Positions 1 through 11,290 of a stretch of DNA of 64,000 bases are shown one piece after another (position 1 is the stretch's first letter; the number at the start of each line of letters is the position of its first letter). The stretch spans positions 4,760,001 to 4,824,000 of the forward strand of contig JACVVK020000005.1 of the NCBI GenBank assembly GCA_018292915.2, read 5' to 3'. The DNA comes from Batillaria attramentaria. Taxonomy: Eukaryota > Mollusca > Gastropoda > Batillariidae. The notes below the pieces were generated by a model that saw only the letters and a program-made list of their open reading frames with translations, was not told the DNA's origin and made no database searches. A program made the position numbers and the translations under genes.

Positions 1-1835
1 AGATCAAGTCATCAAGTGGTCGATAGTCAAATTATGTCAGTTTCACGGCCGCCTCAGTCGGTGAAATTTGGACACATCCCAACTGCATACAGACTAAACC
101 AAATGTCGTCTTTGGTACACGTATTCTCTCTCTCTCTCTCTCTAGTGCCAGTGGCGCAGTTTTGTGGCACAGAATGTGCCAGCTTGCATGCATGTACATT
201 ATTATTTCAGTAGGTGTACTGGCCCGACTGAGCTGCAGAACCAGACTTCCATCGCTTATTCATGAGGCTACAAAACTGTTACCTTCACACCAGCGGATCT
301 TAGTAGCGCCGGCCGGGTCGGGTATTGCAGCAGAATTCTTTATGCCACTTGCTTCTATTACTCAAGAGGTTTGGAAACTGTTTGGGGGGGGGGGGATTGG
401 AGCAATTACCTGCAAAGTGTTCTTACTGAAAAAAGGCCAGATAGCTGGTGCGTGTCACCGAAGATAGAAGCTGGCATTTTTGGAACAGTGGATGGGTTCG
501 AGAACAGAAGACCCGGCTGTAGGTTTTCGTAAAGTTTGTAAACTGCTCGCTGGAGCGATTACCTAATGTTTACCAAACGTTTACAGAACAATCTCAGGCC
601 GCCGAGCAGTCATGCCCCTACTACGTGTACATGTCACGGACGAAAAGAACTCGGGCATTTGAATGAACCTAATATTACCAAGGGCTGAAGACCGTGTGGT
701 TATTTTATACCCCCGTTCAGAGGCAGTTGAGCAGGTCGGCATAGTGTAAGTGACTGCTTTCGTACGGGCATGTATCCGGTGCATGTAATTTCAAGGCGGT
801 GCGCAGGCTGGATGCATTATCTGTGTATCGTAATTTCGCACTTACTCACTCACTCACAAAGACGATGCGTTGTGGTGCTCCTCCTCCTACCCCCTCCCCC
901 CGCCCCCCCCCCCACACACACACACGCGCGCACACCATCCTGTGCTGAACGAGGGGTGGGGGGGGGGGACGGGCGGTGGGCAGAGACTCCAAAAAATCAA
1001 ACGTGGGAGAGGGGGGTGGGGAATCCAAGCAATTTGAAGGAGTCCATTCCAGTCAAAAATCCCATTTTGCCTGAAGGGATCTAAGTCTTCATTTCTAGTA
1101 TTTGAGGTATAGGTATTTGTAGACGATTCTGGCGTTTTCAGCAGGAGAGGGGGCGAAAAGATACTCACGTCCCCCCCCCCCCCCCCCCCTCTTCCACGGG
1201 TTCCGACGCCAATGCCATCCCGAGGGTGAATTATTACGTTACCGTCTCGACCCATTCTCACTGATCCCTTTGAGCTACATGTACTTTGCACGCAAAGCAC
1301 GGCGGCACCTGCTGGAGTTGTATCTCTCGAAATAATTGGATTCTACATTTTTGCTTTTCCAGTGGAACGGAAAACACATGGAACGAAATGGCAAAAGCTA
1401 GAACTCTGTGGGTTTGGGTGTTTTTTTTCCCCCTTTTTCTTTTTTAACCAGAGGGCATGCTGGGGCGATGTGGCCTTCAAATCCAATCAGCGGAACAGCA
1501 AGTTCTTGGGAATCTGTGAGCCTGGTCAATGAAATTTAATTCCGCCATTGCCGCGTCCAGGCTTTCTTCACTGAGTGGCCGGCCCTCGCCGAAAATCATG
1601 ATTGTTCACAACTGAACTGATCCAGCCTTTTATTTTGGAGTAGTTGTGCATGCACGCTCGAAATACTGCATGTTAGTACGTAAGAACAGAGGCGTATTCT
1701 TAAGACTTGATCTTGCGTATCAACGATAGACATAGAAATAGTCAATCTAAGTAACTTGAATGGGCCGAAGTGGCAGACGATGTCCTTTTCGGCTTGCGTT
1801 TCGGCTTCTGTTTGCTCAGTGTCAGCCTGTCCGAG
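1..1835. other. Intergenic, no gene recognised
   Basis: No coding sequence supported. Contains a (TC)n tract at 125-143, pyrimidine/purine-rich and homopolymer tracts at 885-1020 and a C-run at 1171-1189. ORFs here are low-complexity artefacts. Confidence 0.6.
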
Positions 1836-1914
1836 ACTCAGTGTTAATAATAATAATACATTTATAGGGCGCCTATCAGTCCCCGCTGAACGAGCTCTAG
1901 GCGCCTTACAATCA
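1836..1914 (-). mobile_element. Retroposon 3' end with (ATT)n tail
   Basis: The minus strand reads ...aaggcgcctagagctcgttc...ggcgccctataaatgtatta then TTATTATTATTA. The GCGCC...CTATAAAT end plus an ATT repeat is the shape of a SINE/LINE 3' terminus. The 5' extent is unclear. Confidence 0.5.
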
Positions 1915-1977
1915 AAAACCGAAGAAAAAAAAAAAACTCAATGTAGACTACGTAAGAACAACTATAAAAAATAAAAG

Positions 1978-1979
<2 letters not shown>

Positions 1980-2042
<63 letters not shown>
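1980..2042. repeat. (AC)n microsatellite
   Basis: Uninterrupted CA/AC dinucleotide array of 63 bases just upstream of the SINE at 2117. Confidence 0.95.
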
Positions 2043-2044
<2 letters not shown>

Positions 2045-2116
2045 TAGATTTCAAGTTGACTAAGTCAGCGGTACAGTGAAATTTGTGAGCATAGCTATGT
2101 TTGACCGAAGATTTAA

Positions 2117-2286
2117 GGGGAGCCGGGGTGGCCGAATGGTAGAGCGTTGGACTTCTAATGCTTGGGTCGTGAGTTCGTATCCCGGCTGGGGCCAAATATG
2201 TGTGCTGGCTTTTTCATCTTTGCCCCGTCTTTGATATCACCCGTATGTGGTGGAAAAGGACGTTAAACTCCCAAACACCCACCCAC
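2117..2286 (+). mobile_element. tRNA-derived SINE, family A, full length with 12-bp target-site duplication
   Basis: Begins with a tRNA-like head: box A (tggccgaatgg) and box B (gagttcgtatcc), closest to tRNA-Arg by anticodon-arm sequence. It is followed by a family-specific body and a 3' end containing gtggaaaaggacgttaaac and CCCA units. It is flanked by perfect direct repeats ccgaagatttaa (2105-2116 and 2287-2298), proof of insertion by target-primed reverse transcription. Confidence 0.85.
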
Positions 2287-2770
2287 CCGAAGATTTAAAA
2301 CTGAGCGTGCACTGTTTCGTTTGACCCATTTTCGTACACCAGATGAGGAGGAGCATCTAGTATTATTCTGCCCGATATTTGAACTTTAATTGAACTGAGC
2401 ACCTGACTCTGAGCCATCTCCCCTTACATTCCCCGTGCACAAGCCTGCTGCTTGAGACTCGGAAACCGGGAAACACAAACTGATTGTTATTAATCTTGGA
2501 TTCCAAAAAGTCGGACTCGTGTTCTGAAGCTTAGCAAGTCTTATCACGAGCGGCAGCCCTTTCAGGCAGAAACTGAGTCGATTTTGTTCTAGAGGTTCGC
2601 CATCAGGTGTTGCGTTGCCTGCGCCGGAGGGGACAAGGGGATGTTGTTCTCGGTTCTGGCTGGAGTAGTTCCAAATGCATCGGCGGATATTCAGTCGTGC
2701 AGCAGGTGCTGTTGCACAAATCTGTACACACACACACATAAAAAATCAACCTTTTTGAGTCGTTACTATT

Positions 2771-2880
2771 AAGGGTGGGTGGGTGTTTGAGGGTTTAAAG
2801 TCCTTTTCCACCACATAGAGTGATATCAAAGACGGGACGGATGAAAACGCCAGCACAAATATTTGGCCCCAGCCGGGACG
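2771..2880 (-). mobile_element. SINE family A, 3' body fragment
   Basis: The reverse complement matches the body and tail of the family A SINE (tttggc/gctggc, gatatcac, ggaaaaggac-ttaaacc, CCCA units). The tRNA head is missing, so it is 5'-truncated or broken. Confidence 0.75.
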
Positions 2881-2999
2881 TCGCTATTAAAGCATGTGTA
2901 TAGGAATATGTTTGGAAAGAGTGAGCAGGTAAATTAATGAACTGATTAAAACTAATACTAAATAATTACTATGACTATGACGGCAACCATCACTCAGCT

Positions 3000-3565
3000 A
3001 CAGGGCTTGTTGCGATAATCTGTACAAAAATCACTCACTTCTTTGTAGGTCGTTGCGAAAGCATGTACAGGAATAATTCAATATGTTTTGGATCGTGCCT
3101 GTTGCACGATTCTATACAAAAATCACCCCCTTTTTAGGTGCATTGGGCTTGTTGCTATAGGTCGTTGCTAAAGCATTATAGGAATATGGCCGGATCGGGC
3201 CTGCTGTTGCACGAACTATACAAAAATCACCCCTGCAAGGTCGTTGCTAAAGCGTGTATATGAATGTTTTGGATAGGGCCTATCGCACGAATCTGTACAA
3301 AAATCACCTTTTAAGGTCGTTGCTAAAACATGTATAGGAATATGTTTTGGGCCGGGCCTGTTGCACGAATCCGCTGTACAGAAATCATCCCTTTTGGGGT
3401 CTTTACTAAAGGAATACGTTTTGAATCGGTCCGGCTGCACGAATCTGTACCCCCCTCCCCCCCCCCCCCCCCCCCCCCAATAAATAAAAATCCGTCTTTC
3501 TAAGGCGTTTCGGTCGTTGCTAAACCATACATTGGAATATGCTTTGGATCAGGCGTACAGATTTT
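3000..3565 (+). repeat. Tandem repeat, period about 75-85 bp
   Basis: At least five diverged copies of ggtcgttgctaaagcatgta ...ggaatatgttttggatcggg ...cctgttgcacgaatctgtac ...aaaaatcacccc. Starts of the unit near 3160, 3239, 3315 and 3398 give periods of 79, 76 and 83. A long C-run at 3450-3478 interrupts the last copies. Confidence 0.8.
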
Positions 3566-4094
3566 CCTCCAAGAGCAAGTGAACTTGCTGAAAAGCCTCC
3601 TTTCGTGATACACGAACCGTGCGTTCAGAAATAGAATAAGAAACAGGGTTGAAATCGATCTGTTCTAGAGATGATGTGAAGATCTTTTTTTTCTTTGGTG
3701 GTGGTGGTGGGGGGGGGGGGGTACATAATGTCATTCTTTCCTGTTATAGTTTTTGGGCCAGCTTAACTCCTTTAAAAGTTTTAACAGAAAGATTGAAATC
3801 CGATCACTGTGATACCCGCCTGACATCGCAACTCACTCTACATACAAACTCAGGCGATGCTCGATCAAGACTGAGTTCTTTGTTGAAAGTGGAACAGTTC
3901 GTGGGCGTTATGCTTAGAACAGGTCTCCGGCAATAGGATAACTCCTTTGATTTTAAAGACACGAACCTGATAAGGGTTTTTCTTTTTTACCTAAACTGCT
4001 GATTAACCTAAACCGAGACAGTTCAAAGGTCGTTAATACTTGCCCCACTCCATCCACCCCCCCCACCCCCCCTACCGCTATCCCCGCCTATTTG

Positions 4095-4235
4095 GGGGAG
4101 CGGGGACAGTCGAACTCAGTGGTAGAGCGTTGGACTTTCAATGCTCGGGTCGTCAGTTCGAATCTCGTCTGTGACCAGATATTTGTTCTGGCCTTTTCCT
4201 CGGTGTCTCGTCGTAATATCTACCGTATGTGGTGC
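4095..4235 (+). mobile_element. SINE family A, diverged copy
   Basis: Box A-like cagtggtagagcgttggac, box B-like agttcgaatctc, then diverged body ending near the ccgtatgtggtg stretch. The tail is replaced by an A-rich run at 4237-4247. Older than the copies at 2117 and 53073. Confidence 0.65.
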
Positions 4236-4271
4236 AAAAAAAAAAAATACCAAAAAAACAAATTCCATCTT

Positions 4272-4365
4272 TGCTAAGCCAACCTATGTTTTCGCTCGTG
4301 AGTCACGAATACCCTGTCTTGATGATTAGTACAGCTCTTAATGCGATACAATGTTCTTTACACTA
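4272..4365 (+). repeat. Dispersed repeat shared with 17.5 kb
   Basis: ttgctaagccaacc at the start and a 30-base identity including attagtacagctcttaatgc then gatacaatgtt at the end, as in 17474-17591. Directly adjoins the repeat at 4384-4491. Confidence 0.65.
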
Positions 4366-4383
4366 CAACTGTTGTTACAGATA

Positions 4384-4491
4384 CTCGAGCGCTCAGTGTG
4401 GTCGCCGTGTCGTCGAGTACGTTTCTGTTGGCTCAGTGCCAGCATAAGAGACGCTGATACTGTCCAGGTATCTAAGTGGTGTGATGATAGA
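4384..4491 (+). repeat. Dispersed repeat, copy 1 of inverted pair
   Basis: Contains gagcgctcagtgtggtcgcc, tgttggctcagtgccagca and taagtggtgtgatgatagat. Its reverse complement recurs at 11688-11812. Unclassified. Confidence 0.65.
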
Positions 4492-5063
4492 TACCACAAA
4501 AAAGCTCAAAATGATCTGTGAATATGAAAGTGGTGGCACTGGTATCTTGAAACGCTCGAACAACTATCCAAAAATAAAAAATCCTTGTCCGCCCCCACCC
4601 CCTCCACCCTCTCTCTCCTCTCCCCACCCTCTTACAGACCTACAGGGTCGCATTCATTACTCTGAGAGCTTTATCAGCAGTTCACAAATTCAAATCATTT
4701 GTCGTGTGAACAGGTGAAGAGGGGCCTGGTCTGCGAGGCCATCTGAACGCGAACACCGTCCTGCTCATTCGTGAAACGAGCTTGTAACGGTTCGTCTGAT
4801 ACGAGCCCAGGAAGTCGGCTTGAAGGCTGTGGAGGTTATCTTCGTTTATCACCCTCATGCTGCGGGGAGTCGCGACTCGATCCAGTCTGTGCTCAGGGCT
4901 TGAGCTGCCGACCGAGCCAGCATGCCGGATGCACTGCCTGCTGTGGCCTTTAGACCATCTGTTTCAGACAGGTGTAGAGTTGTACGGGAGCATGTCTATG
5001 TTTCCCCCAGGTCTACGTTCCTACAGCAACCCTAAATTGTAACCCTGAACCCTCTAGACCTTT

Positions 5064-5316
5064 ACCTAATAGAAGGAACATAGAGCCGGGAACAAGGACC
5101 TGGGGGAACATAGGCCGTGGGGAATATAGACCTGGGGGAACATGGACCTGTAGAAACATAGACCTTGGGGAATATAGACCTGGGGGAACTGATATAGACC
5201 TAGACCTGTGGGGGCAGAGACTGGGGGAACCGACATAAACCTAGGGGAACACAGACCTGTGGGAACATAGACCTTGGGGAACATAGACCTGGGGAACAGA
5301 CCTGGGGGAACATTAG
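5064..5316 (+). repeat. Minisatellite (gacctgggggaacata unit)
   Basis: Roughly a dozen imperfect units of about 16-21 bases related to gacctgggggaacata. The apparent minus-strand ORF across it is only the repeat. A second array of the same unit is at 10089-10222. Confidence 0.8.
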
Positions 5317-5349
5317 TCATGGTTTCCCCTCTCCTGTAATCGAGGGTCA

Positions 5350-6260
5350 TGGCTCTTCGCGTAGGAAAAAATTTAACACATTAATATCTCTGTGGTGGCT
5401 GGACCAATATTTAAATAATGATAGGATACAAGTGACGCTGAATAACGCTCCATGAAAATATACACTTTGGCCTTACAAGCTACCGTGCATGATTGTCTGA
5501 GTGGAAAATGCCCAACTCTAACACTGCGAGCTGAGGTTCGTCTGCTTGGCAGCCATTTGCAAGGTGTCGGCGCATGCGTGCCTGAATAGAAAACCGCGGG
5601 AAAAGTCGAAGATTTCTAAAGGTGGGCAGATTAGACAAAAGCTGACAGAATAACAGGAATTGGTGTAATATCTATTTGTCAGTCTCAAAAACAGTTGGCT
5701 GAAAAATCTCACAGGTCCTGTACTGCTTTCTACAAGCTTTTCTTAATCAAAAAATTCACTGACTCAGCGAAAAGATCTTTCAACTAAAACGTAAGTCAGT
5801 TCAAGATCCCTCGAATCTGACAGGCCGGCATGCTGATTCCTCCCAACCGCATAGCAGAAAGATCTACACAAACACACGAGATTTATCTTTGATGACTGAA
5901 CAAAATTTCTGATTACCACTGATTTGATGTGATCACTGATGTGTGAGTGTCAGTTTATGTCACTTATGTCTCTCTAGATCTAGATTGTGAGCCGACAAGC
6001 ATATTCACGTGGAAGGATGGTAGTGAGGAGAAAGAATAAAAGGAAAAAAGGGGGCGGAGCGTAAAATACGGCAGGCACTATTACACAGCTGCTGTACTTT
6101 TTAAACTTTACAAAATCACCGTCACATAATCCAGTGTGTTAAACTGTACGTGCAGTTTTGCTTTCCATGGACAAGGTCGGTGTAAACTAGCATGCATAAT
6201 CAAACGCAAAACAGTAATTAATAATGGAAAACGTTGAATCTGAACAGATGATTTAAGTCC
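5350..6260. other. Intergenic, nothing recognised
   Basis: Unique-looking AT-rich DNA with no coding, RNA or repeat signature I can name. Confidence 0.5.
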
Positions 6261-6261
6261 A

Positions 6262-6408
6262 TCCTATACAAATCAAGACTCATCTTTTTTGTCCCTGTCC
6301 AAGAGCATCACATGTTTGGCAGCGTGAGCGGGGAAAACAGCAACATGGTTCAAACTGAAAATGTTGCCACTTCACATTGTCAGACTCTTGACGTCAATGG
6401 CACCATGC
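6262..6408 (-). pseudogene. Possible degraded coding remnant
   Basis: The minus strand reads RDAHGAIDVKSLTM, an in-frame TGA, then SGNIFSLNHVAVFPAHAAKH and VMLLDRDKKDES before a stop. It looks protein-like on both sides of the internal stop. I cannot identify it. It may be an old mobile-element gene or part of the putative minus-strand transcript above. Confidence 0.15.
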
Positions 6409-6863
6409 GCATCACGTTTGTATGTGGGCACTTGTTTTCAAATGTTTTTTCCTTTGGAGCGAAATGATCCAGTTTGCTGAAGATGATCAATAAAATTGTA
6501 TTGATGATCTTTGGTTTTCCCTCTGTTGTTGTATGTTTCTAAAAAGCATTCATGTCTGTGCTTGGGACTGCTGATAAGACAGTCGAAACATGCTTGGTGA
6601 GTGGATGAGGATCTTTGTAAATTAGGCTTTTGGTTGTCCTTTGAGTTGGTCAGACCAGACACAGGGAATGGTCAGACATCAGATTCCTGAGGGGCGAAGG
6701 TTGTCTGATTTCATTTAAGACTTTTTTTTAATGTTTGGCAGATAGTACACATGGTAAATTTTAATTCATATACAACTAGGTCTGTTGTACTGCAAACAAA
6801 AATGCATACATGGGCACACCAACCGTATTTGTTTATATTTTAGTATTACTTGTACTGTTTAAT

Positions 6864-6866
<3 letters not shown>

Positions 6867-6937
<71 letters not shown>
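6867..6937. repeat. (CA)n microsatellite
   Basis: Perfect dinucleotide array, 71 bases. Confidence 0.95.
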
Positions 6938-6939
<2 letters not shown>

Positions 6940-7654
6940 AATGAGAAACATCGAAAGACTTAATGTTCAGGTAGTGTATGTTGAAATTTATCAGCCTTGT
7001 GATTAGGACATTACTTGGAAGGTCACACATTATCAAACGTTTCCTTTTGTACATTTATTTCTAGACACATGTTGATCAGTTACAACACAAACATTTTGGC
7101 CAGTGGGGACAAAGTTTACCATTCAGGATGGAAACATGACAGCACATGGAAACTGATCAGATTTAGGACTGACCATACAGTAATGTGTCATGGTAAAACA
7201 AAAACAAAACTAAATACCATTTCTTTCAAATGTTACAACAGTGAAACAAGTGCTTGGACAACTAGCAAACTACAGATAACAGAAAATGTATACCTGAAAT
7301 ATATTCTTTAGATTCTCACTGTTCCTTCAGCCCTAGCCAAGTCAGATTCACACTACATTGTGTCTACTTTGCTTCAGTGTTATAACCTTCAAAATGAAAA
7401 TGTAGCAGTACAAACAAACATACAACCAACCAGCACACCTACAAACATTTCAAACAGAGTTTAGTACTAAATTTATTTCAAAAAGGTGGGGGCGGGGGTA
7501 TGGCAGTTTGAATTTAGCGTCAAGTGTCCGATTAGATGAGGGAATTTTGGGACTGAATTTCACTAGTGTCAATACTGGAAAAGGTCTTGTCCTATTACAA
7601 CCGGCTTTGACATCACCATTATGGTAACAAAAGATAATTTTAATGAGGGAATTT

Positions 7655-7760
7655 TAGTGTCCAAGATGCCCAGTCTGTAGATCCTGCAGCAGGTTTAAAT
7701 CCCATGGTAGGCAGGGATATCACTGGTGATTGCTTTCTGAGGGGATTTCATATCGGTTAA
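7655..7760 (+). mobile_element. Diverged SINE related to family C
   Basis: gcaggtttaaatcccatggt followed by aggcagggatat resembles the box B and downstream section at 58120-58150. The upstream half is not recognisable. Weak match. Confidence 0.3.
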
Positions 7761-7912
7761 ACACAGACTTAGGCCAGTTTAAGAATATGTAATCTTTGCT
7801 CTTAGTTTGTAGTACATGTACATGGATTCGACACAATAGAGGTTGTCTGGTATGCTTGTTGCTAACTTTAACATTAAAACAAAACAGCAAAAGTAGACCT
7901 AACTAAACTTAC

Positions 7913-8017
7913 CACTTGGTGTTGACTTGAATAATCGCCATGTTGAACATGATATCAGATGATGACACATTTGTAAACATATTTGCAGGAGCTGGTTGTT
8001 TTGAGCAGGAGCTGGGC
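7913..8017 (-). other. Candidate internal exon of an unidentified minus-strand gene
   Basis: On the minus strand an acceptor (catttatttcag) precedes 105 bases that end at a good donor (AAGTG|gtaagt). One frame is open throughout and reads APANMFTNVSSSDIMFNMAI then IQVNTK; the exon is symmetric (enters and leaves in the same phase). I do not recognise the protein. It lies about 1 kb downstream (minus strand) of the ATG-containing CpG-rich segment at 8909-8992, so both could belong to one transcript. It could also be a transposon remnant or chance. Confidence 0.3.
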
Positions 8018-8054
8018 CTGAAATAAATGCATACATGCAGATCAAAGTGATGTT

Positions 8055-8057
<3 letters not shown>

Positions 8058-8122
<65 letters not shown>
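8058..8122. repeat. (AC)n microsatellite
   Basis: Perfect dinucleotide array, 65 bases. Confidence 0.95.
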
Positions 8123-8125
<3 letters not shown>

Positions 8126-8908
8126 CCCACAGACCTGTAAAAAAAAATAAAAAAACAATTTTGTGATGGGGTGCATGGTTTCTCTTCAGTTCTCATTTGT
8201 ACTGATCTTGCATGATACATGTACTTCATAGACTGTTCAAACACACACAAAACACTTTGGTATACAGCTGACTTGTACTGCAGGCTTACTGAAATAGCTG
8301 CTGGTGAGTCTGACATGAGATCTATCTGTACACTGTACATCTGTACACTGCCTGAGATTATACTTGCAATACCTATGTACAGACCAATGCCACAGCAAAA
8401 TGCACAGTGTGCCCTGCTTTTCAGCCCCCCCCCCCCCCACACACACACACACACACACTTCCTGCTGCACCAATGCACACCTATCTGTCTAGCATACTGG
8501 TTTGTTCAGTGCTCTGCAATAACATGACAAAGTCCAGGGAAAAGAATATCCCAAGTGTCTATCATGTCACAGTCAGCAGGGGGAAAACACAGTAGGACCA
8601 TGCTCACTTTCGTAGAATGGATACTGTCTGTGTATGTGATTATTAAAACTGCTGTGAGAATCAGAATCTAATGTAGCTCTCCCTCCAGTTTTATTCTGTT
8701 GCCTCCCAGTACTGCCTCTACTCATCCCTCTCCAACTTTCCTGGAGTCCCTTCACAGTACACATCTTCCACACCCACCGGAACTCGACTGATTAGTGTAG
8801 ATTGATCACCTCCTCCTTCCCATCATCAGAGTCATTTTCTTCCAATTCTTCTACATGCCCGAAGGAATCAGGAAAACCGCCGTCCAAATCTACGAATCTT
8901 GCCACACT

Positions 8909-8992
8909 CTAATCTTCACTTTCTGCACCATTCCCCGGAATATTGAACAAAATTCCACGATTATCCCCATTACGTAATGATCGCGCCGCCAT
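8909..8992 (-). other. Short minus-strand ORF starting in a YY1-like AAGATGGCGGC motif
   Basis: The minus strand reads ACAAGATGGCGGCGCG, a match to the YY1 binding/initiator motif often found at metazoan promoters, with the ATG opening MAARSLRNGDNRGILFNIPG and ending after GNGAESED at a TAG. Just downstream another frame is rich in acidic residues (HVEELEENDSDDGKEE) and could follow by splicing or be separated by an old frameshift. Function unknown; may be the 5' end of a minus-strand gene. Confidence 0.3.
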
Positions 8993-8999
8993 CTTGTTG

Positions 9000-10080
9000 A
9001 TACGAAAATCTAAAGCAGATTTTCACACGAACATTTATAGAAACTTAAAACCACTAGTAGATAAATATTGCTGTTTGATGTGAGGAGCGAGACCGCGTCC
9101 TTCGACTTTGCGAAACTATTCAGAATATCCCAGGTCAGTAAACCACTGAATATTTCGCTAACGTCATATTTTGAGAAAATTGAATCTCGCCTGCCAAAGT
9201 CGCTGACGTGTTCTACACGGTTGCTGAGGAAGCAATAGACAAGAAATGCAGTAATTCTGAGTTATACAAACGCCACCAGCGACATTGTGAAATCCGGGAG
9301 CAGTATGTTACTGGTATGAGTGATCGAGTGCGAACATTTCAAGATAATAGATAGATCTGGTTCCTGCCTGGTCTGTACAATTTAGTAACTGCAGACATGT
9401 ATCCGTAAAGGCTTTCTTTCTTTGAAACTTGAAGCAGGCATTTCAGTTCTAGCATTCTAAAACCACTCTAGTCAATGTCCTAAAATAGTCGGCTGCTAAG
9501 ACAAAGGTATCAGTGACGCGACGTTACTTAGCTTGTATACTCGCTTCCTTGTCGGACTCAGACGACAATCTCTGTCTAAACTGACAGAGATCATATTGTT
9601 TTGAAATAAAGGGGGAAAATGGACGTACAAATACAGTACACTCAAACACACTGCTTACCTTCAACCACGACGAAGAAATCACAACGCGGATTGAGACTGA
9701 TTGAGGAAGTATCCGTGTTAGTATCCTTTCGTGAAAAATGTCGCAGGAAAGTGCGCGCGGGTTGGTGTGCGGGCAATTGGGAGATAATTAAAACATGGAA
9801 GATAACTCTGAAATAACAATGAGTTCAGTCCCTTCAGTTTTCGCCGTGCGCCATAAGGGATCCCATTCTAACTTCCGCAGACGGCCGGTTGAAGCCGTGA
9901 ACATTTCAATCAAGTTCAGCTATAAACATCATCGTACAGCTTAGGTACGCTGTCAGTTTTCTTATATTAGCCTGACGTTTACCTGTGCCATAGCCACCAC
10001 GAAAAAAATGTAGCCACCAAAAAGTTTCTTCGCTTGGATCCCTGACCCAGGATGTGTCTTCCCCGAACACTCATGGGTTA
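9000..10080. other. Intergenic, nothing recognised
   Basis: Moderately CpG-containing DNA to the right of the YY1-like site. No ORF with protein-like composition. Could include the upstream side of a promoter for a minus-strand transcript. Confidence 0.4.
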
Positions 10081-10088
10081 GCCCGGAC

Positions 10089-10222
10089 TAGGGGAATATA
10101 GACCTGGGGGAACAGACCTGGGGGAACATAGACCTGTGGAAACACAGACCTGGGGGAACACAGACCAGGGGGAACTGACATAGACAAAGGGGAACATAGG
10201 CCTGTGGGAACATAGACATGTG
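10089..10222 (+). repeat. Minisatellite, same unit as the array at 5.1 kb
   Basis: About seven units of gacctgggggaacata-like sequence. Homologous to 5064-5316 and 4.8 kb away from it. Confidence 0.75.
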
Positions 10223-11004
10223 TTTATCACGGCACTGACTTCAGCATTACAGGCGTTTTCACGAAGAAGCTGTAGGGTCAAAACAGAAGCTGTAGGCGGC
10301 CAGCACCGTGGGCGAAATATAGCTTTGTTCCCCTCCCCCCGGCGTTAGCTGTGATGACCTTACCTCATACAGTAGGCTACAAGTCATATTCCAAGACTGC
10401 TACAACTTACAAGCCAAGACGCCAGCAATACATTCTGAATCCGGCTGATTTACGCCCAAAACGTCTGGAACAGCAGAATTCCGGCACAGCGTTACCGGCG
10501 TACGCCGGTACGGCAGCATAACCTGCTTTTCAGGGACCTCGCTGTCAGTTGTGGGTCCTTGCCAACATGCCTCCCTCCAAGAATAATCATCAGCCTTCAT
10601 TAAACGTCTGAATATCTAATCTATCCACACGCTTCTCCGCGAGCGTTTTTAGTCGAGTTGCGGTGTCGGCACGCGAGTGTGGGTGAAGCCACTGAAGGGT
10701 TGAAGAGATGTGATGAGAGTTCCAGATGAAGGCGCCAGGGAAGCCGGCTGATTCCGTGTCACTGGGGGGAACCCGGCACAGGCGTGCGTTTGTTTTGGAA
10801 GGAGAAGAGGTGCATTGAGAACATAGTAACGTGTATCGAATACCGCAGCCGGCGTAACCTTGCGTAAACGCGCGTATGCCGTGCAGTGGTGGGGGATCAG
10901 TCAGTGGTGATCTTTCTTTTCCGCCTTCGGCGTTCCCTGGTGGTGCCAGTTTTTGTGGCTCCCTCATTCACATACCCCTCCTCAGTCTCCTCTTTTGCAC
11001 ATCG

Positions 11005-11290
11005 GTCAGAGTTTAATTTCTCAGTTGTTAACGAACCCCTCTCCATTTTCCTCGGGTCTTTTAGGACGCTTTTTTTTTTTCAGATCTGCGAATGCGGATG
11101 TCACGCTGATGGATGTTCTTAGGGTGTGTTTTACCCCGAGGTATTGCTATAGAGTTTAATTTCTCAGTTGTTTGTCAGCCGTGAGCCCATTTCAAGTCTT
11201 TTGTCTTTGGGTCTTCAAGGATGCTTTTTTTTTAATTGTGCGAGTGTGGTTGTAACGCTGATAGACGTTCTTAAGGTGTGTTTCGTTTTC
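11005..11290 (+). repeat. Tandem duplication of about 140 bp
   Basis: gagtttaatttctcagttgt at 11009 and 11153 begin two copies that share a poly-T stretch, aacgctgat-type sequence, gttctta(a/g)ggtgtgtt. Substitutions throughout, so the duplication is not recent. Confidence 0.7.

Noticed and set aside
3000..3565. CRISPR-like array
   Set aside because: Eukaryotic context; the units are contiguous tandem repeats without unique spacers.
5066..5350. 94-codon minus-strand ORF with repeated FPQVYIP-like motifs
   Set aside because: Produced by the underlying minisatellite; the repeat length varies and breaks any frame in the second array.
7909..8478. 189-codon minus-strand ORF
   Set aside because: Its middle is a translated (CA)n tract; only the 7913-8017 part looks exon-like, and that is reported separately.
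10590..10967. 125-codon minus-strand ORF
   Set aside because: Pro/Ser-rich low-information sequence without a recognisable family or splice context.
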